Assembly (NCBI GenBank): GCA_964640725.1
Contig: CAZXIJ010000033.1
Location: 1 to 36,669, forward strand
DNA: 36,669 nt
Source: CALHVX01 sp964640725
GTDB taxonomy: Bacteria; Pseudomonadota; Gammaproteobacteria; Pseudomonadales; Azotimanducaceae
Direction of reading: 5' to 3'
Of the stretch, positions 24,092 to 32,408 are shown one piece after another. Numbering within the stretch: position 1 is the stretch's first letter; every line of letters begins with the position of its first letter. A program made the translations under genes and the position numbers. The notes beneath the pieces were generated by a model that saw nothing but the letters and a program-made list of their open reading frames with translations, was not told the origin of the DNA and ran no database searches.

Positions 24092-25041
24092 TAGCGCACT
24101 CGCTGCAGGGCGTTGACCGAGAAGTCCCGGGCCGCGCTCAGGTCGCCGCCGTAGCGGAAATTGCGCCAGCGCAGCACGGTGCTTTTGCCGGTCCGCACGT
24201 TCGTCATCTCCATGTTGGTCGCTCGCCAGAATCGCCCCTGGTGCTGCTCAAAGCCGTCGGCAACGAGCACTTTCTTCAAGCGCTCCTGCCGATCGAAGTA
24301 TTCAATGCGGCGAACCCGGAGCGCATCGCTGTCAACCCAAAGCGTCTGCCAGCTGTAGCCCGAGAACTCGTCCAGGGGCACGCGCTTGATCTGGTAGCAG
24401 CGCCCCGCCTCGCAGGGCACCAGGCCCAGAAAGCGATCGCTGAACTTGGCCAACGGCTGCGACGTCAGGTCCTCAAAGGAAAACTCGCTGCCCAGGAACG
24501 GACCGGAACGATTGCGGGCGCCGATCTTTTTGACCCGGCGCAGGGCCGGCAGATAGAGCCACTGATCGTCGAGCCGATCACCGTGGGCATGGCTGAGCAG
24601 GCCGGTGCCCCGGATCGCTTTGGGCTGGTCGAAGGTCACCAGTGTTCGATCGCCGTCGCCGGGAACCTCGAGCTGCGCAATGGTCAGCGACCGCAGGGCT
24701 TCACGGCCGTTGGCGGTTCGCAGGATCATGTCCAGATCAACGGTCAGGTTGCCGAAGCCGTTTTCTGCGGCATCGGCGGCGGCCATGATGCGGGCCCCGG
24801 CCTCCAGCGGATCCAGTGCCGTCAGCTGCGCGGGCAGCGGCACCTGCTGCAGGATCGCTGCGGGCAGCAACACCGAGGGCGGCGCGCCGGGCGCATCGTC
24901 TTGCCCCCAGACCGCAGGCGCAAAGAGCCAACAGGTCAGGGCCAGGCAGCGCGCCAGGCTCCGGGCGCCGAACGGAGAGATCGCGCGACCCGATTGCCGC
25001 CTGGTTGTCGCCCGTCGCCGGGACTGTATATACTCACACAC
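24091..25041 (-). CDS. LolA-like periplasmic protein (outer membrane lipoprotein-sorting family)
   Basis: The 316-residue protein has an Arg-rich N-terminus, a hydrophobic signal (SLARCLALTCWLFAPAVWGQ) and a LolA-like fold: ILRTANGREALRSLTI, GTGLLSHAHGDRLDDQWLYLPALRRVKKI, GSEFSFEDLT and KKVLVADGFEQHQGRFWRATNMEMTNVRTGKSTVL. Proteins of this group, unlike true LolA, pair with MMPL exporters and an outer-membrane barrel, and probably carry a hydrophobic cargo across the periplasm. The only plausible start is a GTG at 25041-25039, since an in-frame stop lies near 25068. That start sits inside the LexA-box region, so SOS control is possible. Confidence 0.78.
   Translation of the reverse strand: MCEYIQSRRRATTRRQSGRAISPFGARSLARCLALTCWLFAPAVWGQDDAPGAPPSVLLPAAILQQVPLPAQLTALDPLEAGARIMAAADAAENGFGNLTVDLDMILRTANGREALRSLTIAQLEVPGDGDRTLVTFDQPKAIRGTGLLSHAHGDRLDDQWLYLPALRRVKKIGARNRSGPFLGSEFSFEDLTSQPLAKFSDRFLGLVPCEAGRCYQIKRVPLDEFSGYSWQTLWVDSDALRVRRIEYFDRQERLKKVLVADGFEQHQGRFWRATNMEMTNVRTGKSTVLRWRNFRYGGDLSAARDFSVNALQRVR
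25005..25034 (+). promoter_or_regulatory. Candidate lexA promoter
   Basis: TTGTCG (25005-25010), an 18-base spacer and TATACT (25029-25034) form a plausible sigma70 promoter reading toward lexA. The first LexA half-box overlaps its -10 element. It implies a lexA leader of about 165 bases. An alternative -35-like TTGACA at about 25093 has no good -10. Confidence 0.45.
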
Positions 25042-25056
25042 TGTATATCTGAACAG
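25024..25056. promoter_or_regulatory. Tandem LexA (SOS) boxes
   Basis: Positions 25041-25056 read CTGT-N8-ACAG exactly (CTGTATATCTGAACAG), the canonical gammaproteobacterial SOS box. Immediately before it, 25024-25039 reads CTGTATATACTCACAC, with a perfect left half and one mismatch in the right half. Two boxes are common upstream of lexA and give tight autoregulation. They also cover the start codon of the divergent LolA-like gene. Confidence 0.85.
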
Positions 25057-25206
25057 CCTGAATGGTTAGCCAGTTTGACTGTCTGACTCGGTTGACAAAA
25101 GGTCCAGTCAATTTTGCTGCACTCTCGCGCCCTCGGGAACGGGTCAAACAAAGCAACTGGCTGGAAATCAAGAGAATACACCCAGTAACTGAACAGGATT
25201 GGAATT

Positions 25207-25836
25207 ATGGGCTCAGAGCTCTCCACCGCCGACGCCCCCAAACTGACAGCGAGACAGTCGCAGGTGCTGGCACTGATCCGCAGCCACATTGCCGACACCG
25301 GCTACCCGCCAACCCGGGCCAACATCGCCCAGCAGCTGGGGTTCAAGTCTCCCAACGCGGCTGAGGAACATCTCAAAGCCCTCGCCCGTAAGGGCGCCAT
25401 CGAGATCATTCCGGGCACCTCCCGCGGCATCCGCTTGCCGGAAGAAGGCGGGCTGCCCATCGTCGGTCGCGTCGCCGCAGGACAGCCCATCCTGGCCACG
25501 GAACACATCGAAGACCGGGTCGACCTGCCTTCGACCTTCTTCCGTCCTCATGCGGACTACCTGCTGCGGGTCAGCGGCGACAGCATGATCGACGTCGGCA
25601 TTCTCGACGGCGACCTGCTCGCCGTGCACAAGACCCCGGAAGCGAGCAACGGTCAGATCGTGGTTGCCCGGGTCGAAGACGAAGTAACGGTCAAGCGGCT
25701 GCAGCGCGGCCGGGTCAAACACAAGCTCACCCTGCTGCCGGAAAATGCCGACTACAGCCCGATCGAAGTGGATCTGCGCGAGCAGTCCTTCGCGATCGAA
25801 GGGCTGAGTGTCGGCGTCATCCGCCAGGCCGTCTGA
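25207..25836 (+). CDS. lexA: LexA repressor
   Basis: LexA represses the SOS regulon and cleaves itself when RecA filaments form. The 209-residue protein has the winged-helix domain (TGYPPTRANIAQQLGFKSPNAAEEHL), the Ala91-Gly92 cleavage site in RVAAGQP, Ser126 in SGDSM and Lys163 in TVKRL as the catalytic dyad. All key residues are present. AGGA lies 8 bases before the ATG. It faces topA with 22 bases between stops; no sulA is found between them, unlike Pseudomonas. Confidence 0.98.
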   Translation: MGSELSTADAPKLTARQSQVLALIRSHIADTGYPPTRANIAQQLGFKSPNAAEEHLKALARKGAIEIIPGTSRGIRLPEEGGLPIVGRVAAGQPILATEHIEDRVDLPSTFFRPHADYLLRVSGDSMIDVGILDGDLLAVHKTPEASNGQIVVARVEDEVTVKRLQRGRVKHKLTLLPENADYSPIEVDLREQSFAIEGLSVGVIRQAV

Positions 25837-25858
25837 CGCCGGTCGGCCAAACCCGCCG

Positions 25859-28624
25859 TCAGTCGTCGGGCTTGGTCGCGGCCCGCTTCTTCGCAGCAGC
25901 GCTCGAACCCTTGGCTGCGGTCTTCTTGGCCGCGGCCTTTTTTTTGCTGGCCTTTTTCTTGGCTGCTTTCTTCTTGGCCCCAGGCTTCTTGACCTCGCCT
26001 TCCTGCACCCATCGCTGGCCGTCGTAAAAGGCTTTCCAGCCAGACGCTTTGCCGTCGATTTCTGACTGCACGTACTGCTCTTTGGTCTTGCGGCTGTAGC
26101 GAATCAGTGCCGGGTTCCCCTCCGGGTCCTGCGCCGGAGCCTGCAGCAGGTACGCGAACTTTGGATCCAGCTCGTTGGCGTGCGGCTTGAGCTCGGACAC
26201 GAGCGGGGCTCGGGTCTCTCGATGCTTCGGAAACTGGCTGGCAGCCAGGAAGATCCCGGACGCGCCATCACGCAGCAGATAGTGGTCGTCCACTTTCTCG
26301 CAGCGCAATTCCGGCATGGGGATCGGATCCGCCTTGGGCGGCGCGGGTTCACCGCTCCGCAGCAGCTTGCGGGTGTTTTTGCATTCGTCGCTGGTACAGC
26401 CAAAGTATTTGCCAAAGCGCCCGGACTTGAGCTGCATATCGGCGCCGCACTTGTCGCACTCGATCACCGGGCCATCGTAGCCCTTGATGCGGAACTGCCC
26501 GTTCTCGACTGCAAAGCCCGGGCAGTCCGGGTTATCGCCGCAGATGTGCAGCTTGCGCGCCTCATCGACCAGGTAGCTGGTCATGGGGGTCTTGCAGCGC
26601 GGGCACTTTTCTTTCTTGCGCAGTAGCTTGGACTCGGCTTCTTCGTCGGCATCGACGTCGACAGCCTCTTCGCCGGGAATCAGGTTCAAGGTCTGGGTGC
26701 AGCGCTCCTTGGGCGGCAGCGAGTAGCCCGAGCAGCCCAGAAAAACCCCGGTGCTGGCGGTGCGGATCTGCATGTGCCGGCCGCACTTGGGACACTCCAC
26801 GTCGGTATCCGTTGGCTCGTTGGGGCGCATGCCTCCGTCAGCCTGACGGGCGTCGACCAGTTTGTCGCTGAAGTCGCCGTAGAACTCGTCGAGCACGCTG
26901 CGCCACTTCGCATCGCCCTCGGCGATCTTGTCGAGCTCCTCTTCCATCTGGGCGGTAAAACCGTAGTCCATCAGGTTCTGGAACTTCTCGACCAGCCGGT
27001 CGGTCACCAGCTCGCCCACCTTCTCGGCATAAAAGCGCCGGTTCTGAAGGCTGACGTAACCTCGATCCTGGATGGTAGAAATGATCGCCGCGTAGGTAGA
27101 CGGCCGACCGATGCCGCGCTTCTCCAGCTCGCGCACCAGGCTGGCTTCGCCGTAACGGGCTGGAGGCTTCGTAAAGTGCTGGATCCCTTCAACATCTTTG
27201 GCGGGATCCTGCAGGAACAGTTCGTCGCCGATCGCAAAATCAGGCAGAACCTTGTCTTCATCCTTGCGAGCGTTGACCGGGAGCGCCCGGGTATAGCCGT
27301 CAAACTTAAGGATTCGCCCGCGAATGCGCAGCTCGAAGTCGCCGGCGGTCACGGTCACCGTGGTGCTCAGATACTCCGCGGGCGGCATCTGGCAGGCCAG
27401 AAACTGCCGCCAGATCAAATCGTACAGGCGCACCGCATCGTCATCGACATTCGCCAGGTGTTCCGGGCGGGTGCCGACGTTGGACGGGCGAATCGCCTCG
27501 TGCGCCTCCTGGGCATCGTCCTTGCTGGCGTAGATCTTGGGCGCGTCGGGCAGATAGGCCTCGCCAAACTCTTTGCTGATGAAATCGCGGCAATCGGCAA
27601 CGGCATCGTTGCTCAGATTGGTCGAGTCCGTCCGCATGTAGGTGATGTAGCCTGCCTCGTAAAGGCGCTGCGCCATCGTCATGGTCTTTTTGACGCTGTA
27701 GCTAAGGCGGGTCGAGGCGGCCTGCTGCAGGGTCGAGGTAATGAACGGCGCGCTCGGTTTGCTGCGGGTCGGCCGGTCTTCCCGATTGGTGACTTTGAAC
27801 TGGCTGGCACGCAGCTGCTCGAGCGCCGCGTTGGTGGCGGTCTCGTTGTCAGGCCGAAAGTTCTCGCCGCTTTGCCGCGCCACCTGAAAGCGGGTCGCAT
27901 CGCTGCCGCCCTCGGGGGTCAGGTCGGCGAACGCCTCCCAGTACTCCTCAGGCACAAACGCACGGATTTCCCGTTCGCGCTCAACCAGCAGGCGCACCGC
28001 CACGGACTGCACGCGCCCCGCCGACAGGCCCCGGGCAACCTTGGCCCACAGCAGCGGCGACAGCTCAAAGCCCACCACGCGATCCAGAAAGCGCCGCGCC
28101 TGCTGGGCATTGACGCGATTGATGTCGAGCTGGCCAGGATCCTCGAAAGCCGCCTGAATCGCCTTGCGAGTGATTTCGTTAAAGACGACCCGGCGAAACC
28201 GGTCCGGATCTCCACCGATGGTCTCGCGCAGGTGCCAGGCAATCGCCTCGCCCTCCCGATCCAGGTCCGTTGCGAGATACACCATGGGTGCTTTCTCGGC
28301 GAGCTTCACCAGCTCATCAACCACCTTCTCCTTGCCAGGGAGCACTTCGTAATCGGCCGCCCAGTCGTTGTCAGGATCGATGCCCATGCGCTTGACCAGC
28401 TGCAGCCGGCTGCGCTTGGCCTTGTAGGCTTCTCGCTCCTCAGGCGGCAAGGCGCGGGTCTTCGCCGCTTCGGCAGCCCGGGCTTTCGGGTCACTGCCTC
28501 GCCCGCCCGTCGGCAGGTCACGGATATGCCCGACCGAGGACTTCACGATAAAGTCCTTGCCGAGGTATTTGTTGATGGTGCGCGCCTTCGCCGGCGATTC
28601 CACAATGACCAGTGATCGGGCCAT
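25859..28624 (-). CDS. topA: DNA topoisomerase I
   Basis: TopA relaxes negative supercoils. The 921-residue protein has the N-terminal Toprim domain (MARSLVIVESPAKARTI; DLDREGEAIAW at 120-130) and the active-site Tyr329 in YMRTDSTN. Three C-terminal zinc-binding modules follow (CPKCGRHM, CPRCKTPM with CGDNPDC, CDKCGADM with CTSDEC). The last 40 residues are almost wholly Lys and Ala, a histone-like basic tail. The ATG at 28624 follows a perfect AGGAGG by 3 bases and gives the family N-terminus; the open frame upstream to 28702 is the untranslated leader. The folded leader and promoter are listed separately. Confidence 0.98.
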   Translation of the reverse strand: MARSLVIVESPAKARTINKYLGKDFIVKSSVGHIRDLPTGGRGSDPKARAAEAAKTRALPPEEREAYKAKRSRLQLVKRMGIDPDNDWAADYEVLPGKEKVVDELVKLAEKAPMVYLATDLDREGEAIAWHLRETIGGDPDRFRRVVFNEITRKAIQAAFEDPGQLDINRVNAQQARRFLDRVVGFELSPLLWAKVARGLSAGRVQSVAVRLLVEREREIRAFVPEEYWEAFADLTPEGGSDATRFQVARQSGENFRPDNETATNAALEQLRASQFKVTNREDRPTRSKPSAPFITSTLQQAASTRLSYSVKKTMTMAQRLYEAGYITYMRTDSTNLSNDAVADCRDFISKEFGEAYLPDAPKIYASKDDAQEAHEAIRPSNVGTRPEHLANVDDDAVRLYDLIWRQFLACQMPPAEYLSTTVTVTAGDFELRIRGRILKFDGYTRALPVNARKDEDKVLPDFAIGDELFLQDPAKDVEGIQHFTKPPARYGEASLVRELEKRGIGRPSTYAAIISTIQDRGYVSLQNRRFYAEKVGELVTDRLVEKFQNLMDYGFTAQMEEELDKIAEGDAKWRSVLDEFYGDFSDKLVDARQADGGMRPNEPTDTDVECPKCGRHMQIRTASTGVFLGCSGYSLPPKERCTQTLNLIPGEEAVDVDADEEAESKLLRKKEKCPRCKTPMTSYLVDEARKLHICGDNPDCPGFAVENGQFRIKGYDGPVIECDKCGADMQLKSGRFGKYFGCTSDECKNTRKLLRSGEPAPPKADPIPMPELRCEKVDDHYLLRDGASGIFLAASQFPKHRETRAPLVSELKPHANELDPKFAYLLQAPAQDPEGNPALIRYSRKTKEQYVQSEIDGKASGWKAFYDGQRWVQEGEVKKPGAKKKAAKKKASKKKAAAKKTAAKGSSAAAKKRAATKPDD

Positions 28625-28636
28625 GAGCCTCCTGAA

Positions 28637-28700
28637 GGTCCCAAAGGATCTGCGGGCCCGCTCCGTGGGACCGCTGGGCCGTAACCCACCTGTTGGGACC
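28637..28700 (-). promoter_or_regulatory. Folded topA leader (three-way junction, possible switch)
   Basis: On the transcribed strand GGTCCCAA (28700-28693) pairs perfectly with TTGGGACC (28644-28637). The enclosed bases form a GTGGG/CCCAC arm (28689-28685 with 28669-28665) and a GCGGGCCCGC palindrome (28661-28652). A second copy of GGTCCCA at 28671-28665 could pair with the same TGGGACC instead, so two exclusive folds are possible. The structure ends just before the AGGAGG ribosome binding site. Confidence 0.5.
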
Positions 28701-28710
28701 AATTACGATA

Positions 28711-28741
28711 TAAATAGTGGGAGGCAGACGTGTTTAGTCAA
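28711..28741 (-). promoter_or_regulatory. Candidate topA promoter
   Basis: On the minus strand TTGACT (28741-28736) lies 18-19 bases before CTATTT/TATTTA (28717-28711). Transcription would begin near 28704, so the mRNA would open directly with the folded leader. The -10 is imperfect. Confidence 0.45.
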
Positions 28742-28807
28742 CTAGATAGCGCTAAACGGCCTGCCCCTCTCGACCGCGAGGTTTATACGGGCTACGAAAA
28801 AGCGGTG

Positions 28808-29413
28808 TCAAGAATTGATGTCGCTATCTGCGTCATCTCTTCGATCGTCCGCAGCGGCCAGCGCCTGCCCCATGGCAGTCAGTGCCTGGGCCAGATTGTC
28901 GACCGCTTCGATGTCGCTGCCGGCCCTTTCTGCCCAGTAAACGCCGACGCTCCGGGGTTCGACAGCCAGGGCGCGCACATCCTGCGGGAGGCTCGGCAGA
29001 TGGCGCTCGACAGCGCTCAGCGCCGCCGGCCACCCGGCTTCCGGCGGGAAGCTCGCCGCGGGGTCGAACAGCCAACCGTCAGTGACCGGAACCGCCGCGC
29101 GGGTCACCGGTGCCGCGTCCGGGCCCGGCGCGCGAAACAGCCGAAACGGCGCGGTGTGGCGCAGCCGACGCGCCAGGTGATGCTCGTAAACGGCCAGCAG
29201 CTCAGAGGTGTCGCGTTCGGTGCCGGCCGCCGACACGCGCTGCTCTGCCGTGGGGTTCAAGCGCTCCAGAGGCCGGATATCGACGTTCAGGTCCAAGGAG
29301 CGCGCCCGGGCGCGCAGCGCCGTCAGACGCTTGTCTTTGGCGGACGGTCGTAGCCACATGACAGGCCCGAAGGCGGCCAGCAACACGATGACGGCAATAA
29401 CGATCCAGCTCAT
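28808..29413 (-). CDS. Membrane-anchored protein of unknown function upstream of topA
   Basis: The 201-residue protein begins with a single hydrophobic helix (WIVIAVIVLLAAFGPVMWL), then a basic stretch RPSAKDKRLTALRARARSLDLNV and a soluble domain with no motif I recognise. The C-terminus is acidic. It probably sits in the inner membrane with its bulk in the cytoplasm. AGGA precedes the ATG. It lies 184 bases upstream of topA on the same strand; a similar conserved hypothetical gene flanks topA in Pseudomonas, which I recall without being able to check. It diverges from the universal stress gene. Confidence 0.7.
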   Translation of the reverse strand: MSWIVIAVIVLLAAFGPVMWLRPSAKDKRLTALRARARSLDLNVDIRPLERLNPTAEQRVSAAGTERDTSELLAVYEHHLARRLRHTAPFRLFRAPGPDAAPVTRAAVPVTDGWLFDPAASFPPEAGWPAALSAVERHLPSLPQDVRALAVEPRSVGVYWAERAGSDIEAVDNLAQALTAMGQALAAADDRRDDADSDINS

Positions 29414-29490
29414 TGTCCTGCCTTGAGCGGCTCCGGGGGGTGCGTGTATGGTCGCCGGATTGGCACCAGATCAGCAAGCGGGAGATGACG

Positions 29491-29949
29491 ATGACGGGAA
29501 CGCCCGACAACGGCTACCGGCGAATCATCGCCGGCGTCGACCTGACGACCGAGTCATATCCCATCGCCGAGCGCGCCAAAGCCCTGGCGCAGATGTGCGG
29601 CGCCGAGCTGCATATCGTCCACGTCGTTGAGCCCCTCAGCCTCGCCTACGGCGGAGACGTTCCCATGGACTTGTCGACGGTGCAGGACCAGATTCACGAG
29701 CAGGCCGAGAGCCGCCTGGCGAGCTTCGGAGATCGGCTCGGCATTCCGTCAGATCGGCAGCACCTGATCTTCGGACGGCCAGAGACAGAAATCCAGCGGG
29801 CCGCAGCCCGGGAAGAGGCAGACCTGATCGTTGTCGGCTCCCACGGCCGGCACGGCCTTGCGCTGCTGCTCGGGTCCACGGCGAACGGCGTACTGCACGG
29901 CGCCGAGTGCGATGTGCTGGCCATTCGCGTCGGCGCGCACGACAGCTAG
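29491..29949 (+). CDS. Universal stress protein (UspA family)
   Basis: The 152-residue protein has one Usp domain: the first strand RRIIAGVDLT, the second AELHIVHVVEP, and the ATP-binding signature GSHGRHG...GST (116-130) that marks the nucleotide-binding type. These proteins help cells through starvation, respiration arrest or oxidative stress. Two ATGs are close together; the one at 29491 is chosen because GGGAG ends 6 bases before it, while the ATG at 29485 directly touches that sequence. It is followed after 107 bases by slt. Confidence 0.92.
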   Translation: MTGTPDNGYRRIIAGVDLTTESYPIAERAKALAQMCGAELHIVHVVEPLSLAYGGDVPMDLSTVQDQIHEQAESRLASFGDRLGIPSDRQHLIFGRPETEIQRAAAREEADLIVVGSHGRHGLALLLGSTANGVLHGAECDVLAIRVGAHDS

Positions 29950-30056
29950 CCGGGGCCAGGAGCAGTCCTGCAGAAGGCAAGGACACGTCACAGAGCGGCC
30001 GCAGGAACTACTGCTAAGCTCACTCGTCAAACCGCAAGCACTGTACGAACAACAGG

Positions 30057-32093
30057 ATGATGTTCCGCAATTTAGCTGCCTGCCTGGTTTTGCTGTCGAA
30101 CTGGACTGCGACACCGGTACTTGCCGACGCCCCATCTCAGCTTCCGCCCGCGGAGCGGCAGGCGGCTGCGCCGATGCTTGCGGTCAGCGCTGCGCCGGCT
30201 TTGCCGCTGAGCGCGCCGACATCGACGCGTCAGTACGAGCAGCGCAGCCTCTACATACAGGCGAAGGACGCGATCAGGAACGCGCGCTTTGCCGACTACC
30301 GCAAGCATCGCGCCGCACTCGATGACTACGTCATTGCGCCCTACCTCGACTACCACTACCTGCGCGCGACGATCAGCAAAACACGTACGCGCACAGTCAC
30401 CAGCTTTCTCAAGAACCAAGCTGACTTGCCCGCCACACCGTTGCTCAAGCGTGCCTGGCTTCGCAGCCTGGGGCGCAACCGGCAGTGGCAGACCTATCTG
30501 AAACACTACGACGGCGAGCCCGGTGCTGATCTTCAATGCTACGAGCTCCGGGCCCGCTACGGCACCGGGCGCAAGAAAGAGGCGCTGTCGAAGGTGGGCC
30601 CTATCTGGACCGTGCCCGAATCGCTGCCGAAAGCTTGCGATCCGCTGTTCAAAGCCTGGATTGCCAGCGGCGGGCTCACAGACGAGCGTGTCTGGGAGCG
30701 CCTGACCCTCGCCCTGCGCGACAACGAGCGCAGCCTCGCACGCTATCTGGTCACGCTCACCGCCGACAGCACCAAGCCCATGGCGCAAACGTTCTATGGT
30801 GCCCATACGCAGCCGGAAAAGAGCCATCGCGCTGCGCAGCTGCAACAGGACAGCGAACGAGGTCGGATGATCGTGTTGCACGCCGCCGAACGGCTGCTGC
30901 GCCGGGACGATGCCAGGAATGCCGAGCAGCTCTGGCAAGCCCGAACGCAATGGGACTTTTCCGAAGAACAGCGGCGTGCCTTTGAAGATGCGCTGACCGT
31001 CGCCAAGGCCAGCAAGGGCGCATTCCCGAGCACGGTCCCGAATACCCTGGAACCTTCACTCGTCGAGCGCCTGGCAGAGACCGCCATACGCCAGCAGCGT
31101 TGGGAACAGGCTCTGCTCTGGATCGATGCGCTGCCGTTCGCGCAAAGCGAGCAGTCCCGCTGGCGCTACTGGCGCAATCGCGCCCGGGACGCCAGCGAAG
31201 GCATGACCGAGCGGGTCCGCAGCGGCTACGAGTCCCTCGCCCTGGAACGGCACTACTATGGCTTTCTGGCCGCCGAACGCGTTGACGCACCGGCGATGTT
31301 AAACGAAGACAATTTCGATCCGGACCCGATCGTGCTCGCCCAGCTGCATAGCCGGGCGGACCTGGCGCGCGCGCTGGAGCTGTACGCCGTGGGCGAGCGC
31401 ATTGCGGCCACCCGGGAATGGGTCGCGCTGCTCCCGGAACTGGCCCCGGACGAGCGCGCCAACGCCGCCTACCTCGCCCGGGAGATTGGCTGGCTACGGC
31501 AGAGCATTCATGCCGCCAATGCCGCCGGGATACACAACGATCTCATCGCGCGATTCCCGGTCGCACACATGGTCGAGTATCGCCGCATGAGCCACATGAC
31601 CGGAGTGCCGTTGACTCTGCTGCTGGCCATTACCCGCCAGGAATCGGCCTTCGACCCCCAGGCTCGCTCCCACGCCAATGCCCGCGGCCTGATGCAGCTG
31701 CTGCCGACGACCGCCGAGTGGGTCGCCCGGCGCGCGCGGCTGAGCCGTCCCACCAGCTCAGCGCTGTATCGCCCCAGCACGAACATCGAAATCGCGAGCC
31801 ACTACCTGGCCATGCTGCTGCAGCGGTTTAACGGCAGCCGGCCTCTGGCCGCCGCGGCCTACAACGCCGGAGAGCGCCGGGTGGACCGGTGGATCGCCGA
31901 GCGGGCCGGTGAGCCCATGGATGTGTGGATCGAAAACATTCCGTTTCGGGAGACCCGAAACTACGTTCAGAACGTCATGGCTTTCAGCCAGGTGTATGCG
32001 CAAAAACTCAATGGCGACCAGCCAGTGCCAACGCTCAGCGCCGGCGAGCAGCAGGTGCCGGAGCGTCGCAGCGCGGCGCAGCTTGGACGCTGA
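30057..32093 (+). CDS. slt: Soluble lytic murein transglycosylase
   Basis: The 678-residue product has a signal peptide (CLVLLSNWTATPVLADA) and a long alpha-helical superhelix (about 50-480) as in Slt70. The C-terminal lysozyme-like domain carries the catalytic Glu529 in ITRQESAFDPQA, SHANARGLMQLLP, and AAYNAGERRVDRW. It cleaves the MurNAc-GlcNAc bond with formation of 1,6-anhydro-MurNAc in the periplasm. Two ATGs stand in tandem at 30057 and 30060, and either could be used. The stop is 13 bases from the convergent glutaredoxin-like gene. Confidence 0.96.
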   Translation: MMFRNLAACLVLLSNWTATPVLADAPSQLPPAERQAAAPMLAVSAAPALPLSAPTSTRQYEQRSLYIQAKDAIRNARFADYRKHRAALDDYVIAPYLDYHYLRATISKTRTRTVTSFLKNQADLPATPLLKRAWLRSLGRNRQWQTYLKHYDGEPGADLQCYELRARYGTGRKKEALSKVGPIWTVPESLPKACDPLFKAWIASGGLTDERVWERLTLALRDNERSLARYLVTLTADSTKPMAQTFYGAHTQPEKSHRAAQLQQDSERGRMIVLHAAERLLRRDDARNAEQLWQARTQWDFSEEQRRAFEDALTVAKASKGAFPSTVPNTLEPSLVERLAETAIRQQRWEQALLWIDALPFAQSEQSRWRYWRNRARDASEGMTERVRSGYESLALERHYYGFLAAERVDAPAMLNEDNFDPDPIVLAQLHSRADLARALELYAVGERIAATREWVALLPELAPDERANAAYLAREIGWLRQSIHAANAAGIHNDLIARFPVAHMVEYRRMSHMTGVPLTLLLAITRQESAFDPQARSHANARGLMQLLPTTAEWVARRARLSRPTSSALYRPSTNIEIASHYLAMLLQRFNGSRPLAAAAYNAGERRVDRWIAERAGEPMDVWIENIPFRETRNYVQNVMAFSQVYAQKLNGDQPVPTLSAGEQQVPERRSAAQLGR

Positions 32094-32106
32094 TCGTCGC
32101 GCGGCC

Positions 32107-32358
32107 TTAAGCCCGTTCGAGAAACTGCCGCACTGCGTCGCCGTCAAAGGGCCAGCCCAGCGTTGCCTCATCGCGGGCGAGCACGGGTACCTGCTCGCCA
32201 AAGCGCGCCAGCAAGTCATCGTCCAGCGCAACATCCACAGTCACCAGCCGCAGCCCGGCCAGCGCTGGCGCGATCCCGGGATCGGTCAGCAGCAAGGTCA
32301 TCGCCTCGTCGCAAAGGTGGCAGTGGTCGGTGGTGTAGAGATACAGGACCTGGCTCAT
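32107..32358 (-). CDS. Glutaredoxin-like thioredoxin-fold protein
   Basis: The 83-residue protein starts MSQVLYLYTTDHCHLCDEA, a thioredoxin-fold strand followed by a CxxC redox motif (Cys13, Cys16), then VPVLARD with the cis-proline and a final helix. It matches the small DUF836/glutaredoxin-like family, whose partners are mostly unknown. The ATG at 32358 is preferred over upstream in-frame starts because the fold begins there. It diverges from the C39 peptidase across 50 bases. Confidence 0.85.
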   Translation of the reverse strand: MSQVLYLYTTDHCHLCDEAMTLLLTDPGIAPALAGLRLVTVDVALDDDLLARFGEQVPVLARDEATLGWPFDGDAVRQFLERA

Positions 32359-32408
32359 CGCGGTAGCATGATTCCTGCAGCGCCCCAACGGCAAGAGGCC
32401 GCGCGTCC

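Noticed and set aside
26774..28615. A 613-codon open frame antisense to topA
   Set aside because: It lacks motifs and ribosome binding site and mirrors topA codon structure.
30041..30055. LexA-like CTGT...ACAG sequence before slt
   Set aside because: The spacing is 7 bases instead of 8, and slt is not a known SOS gene.
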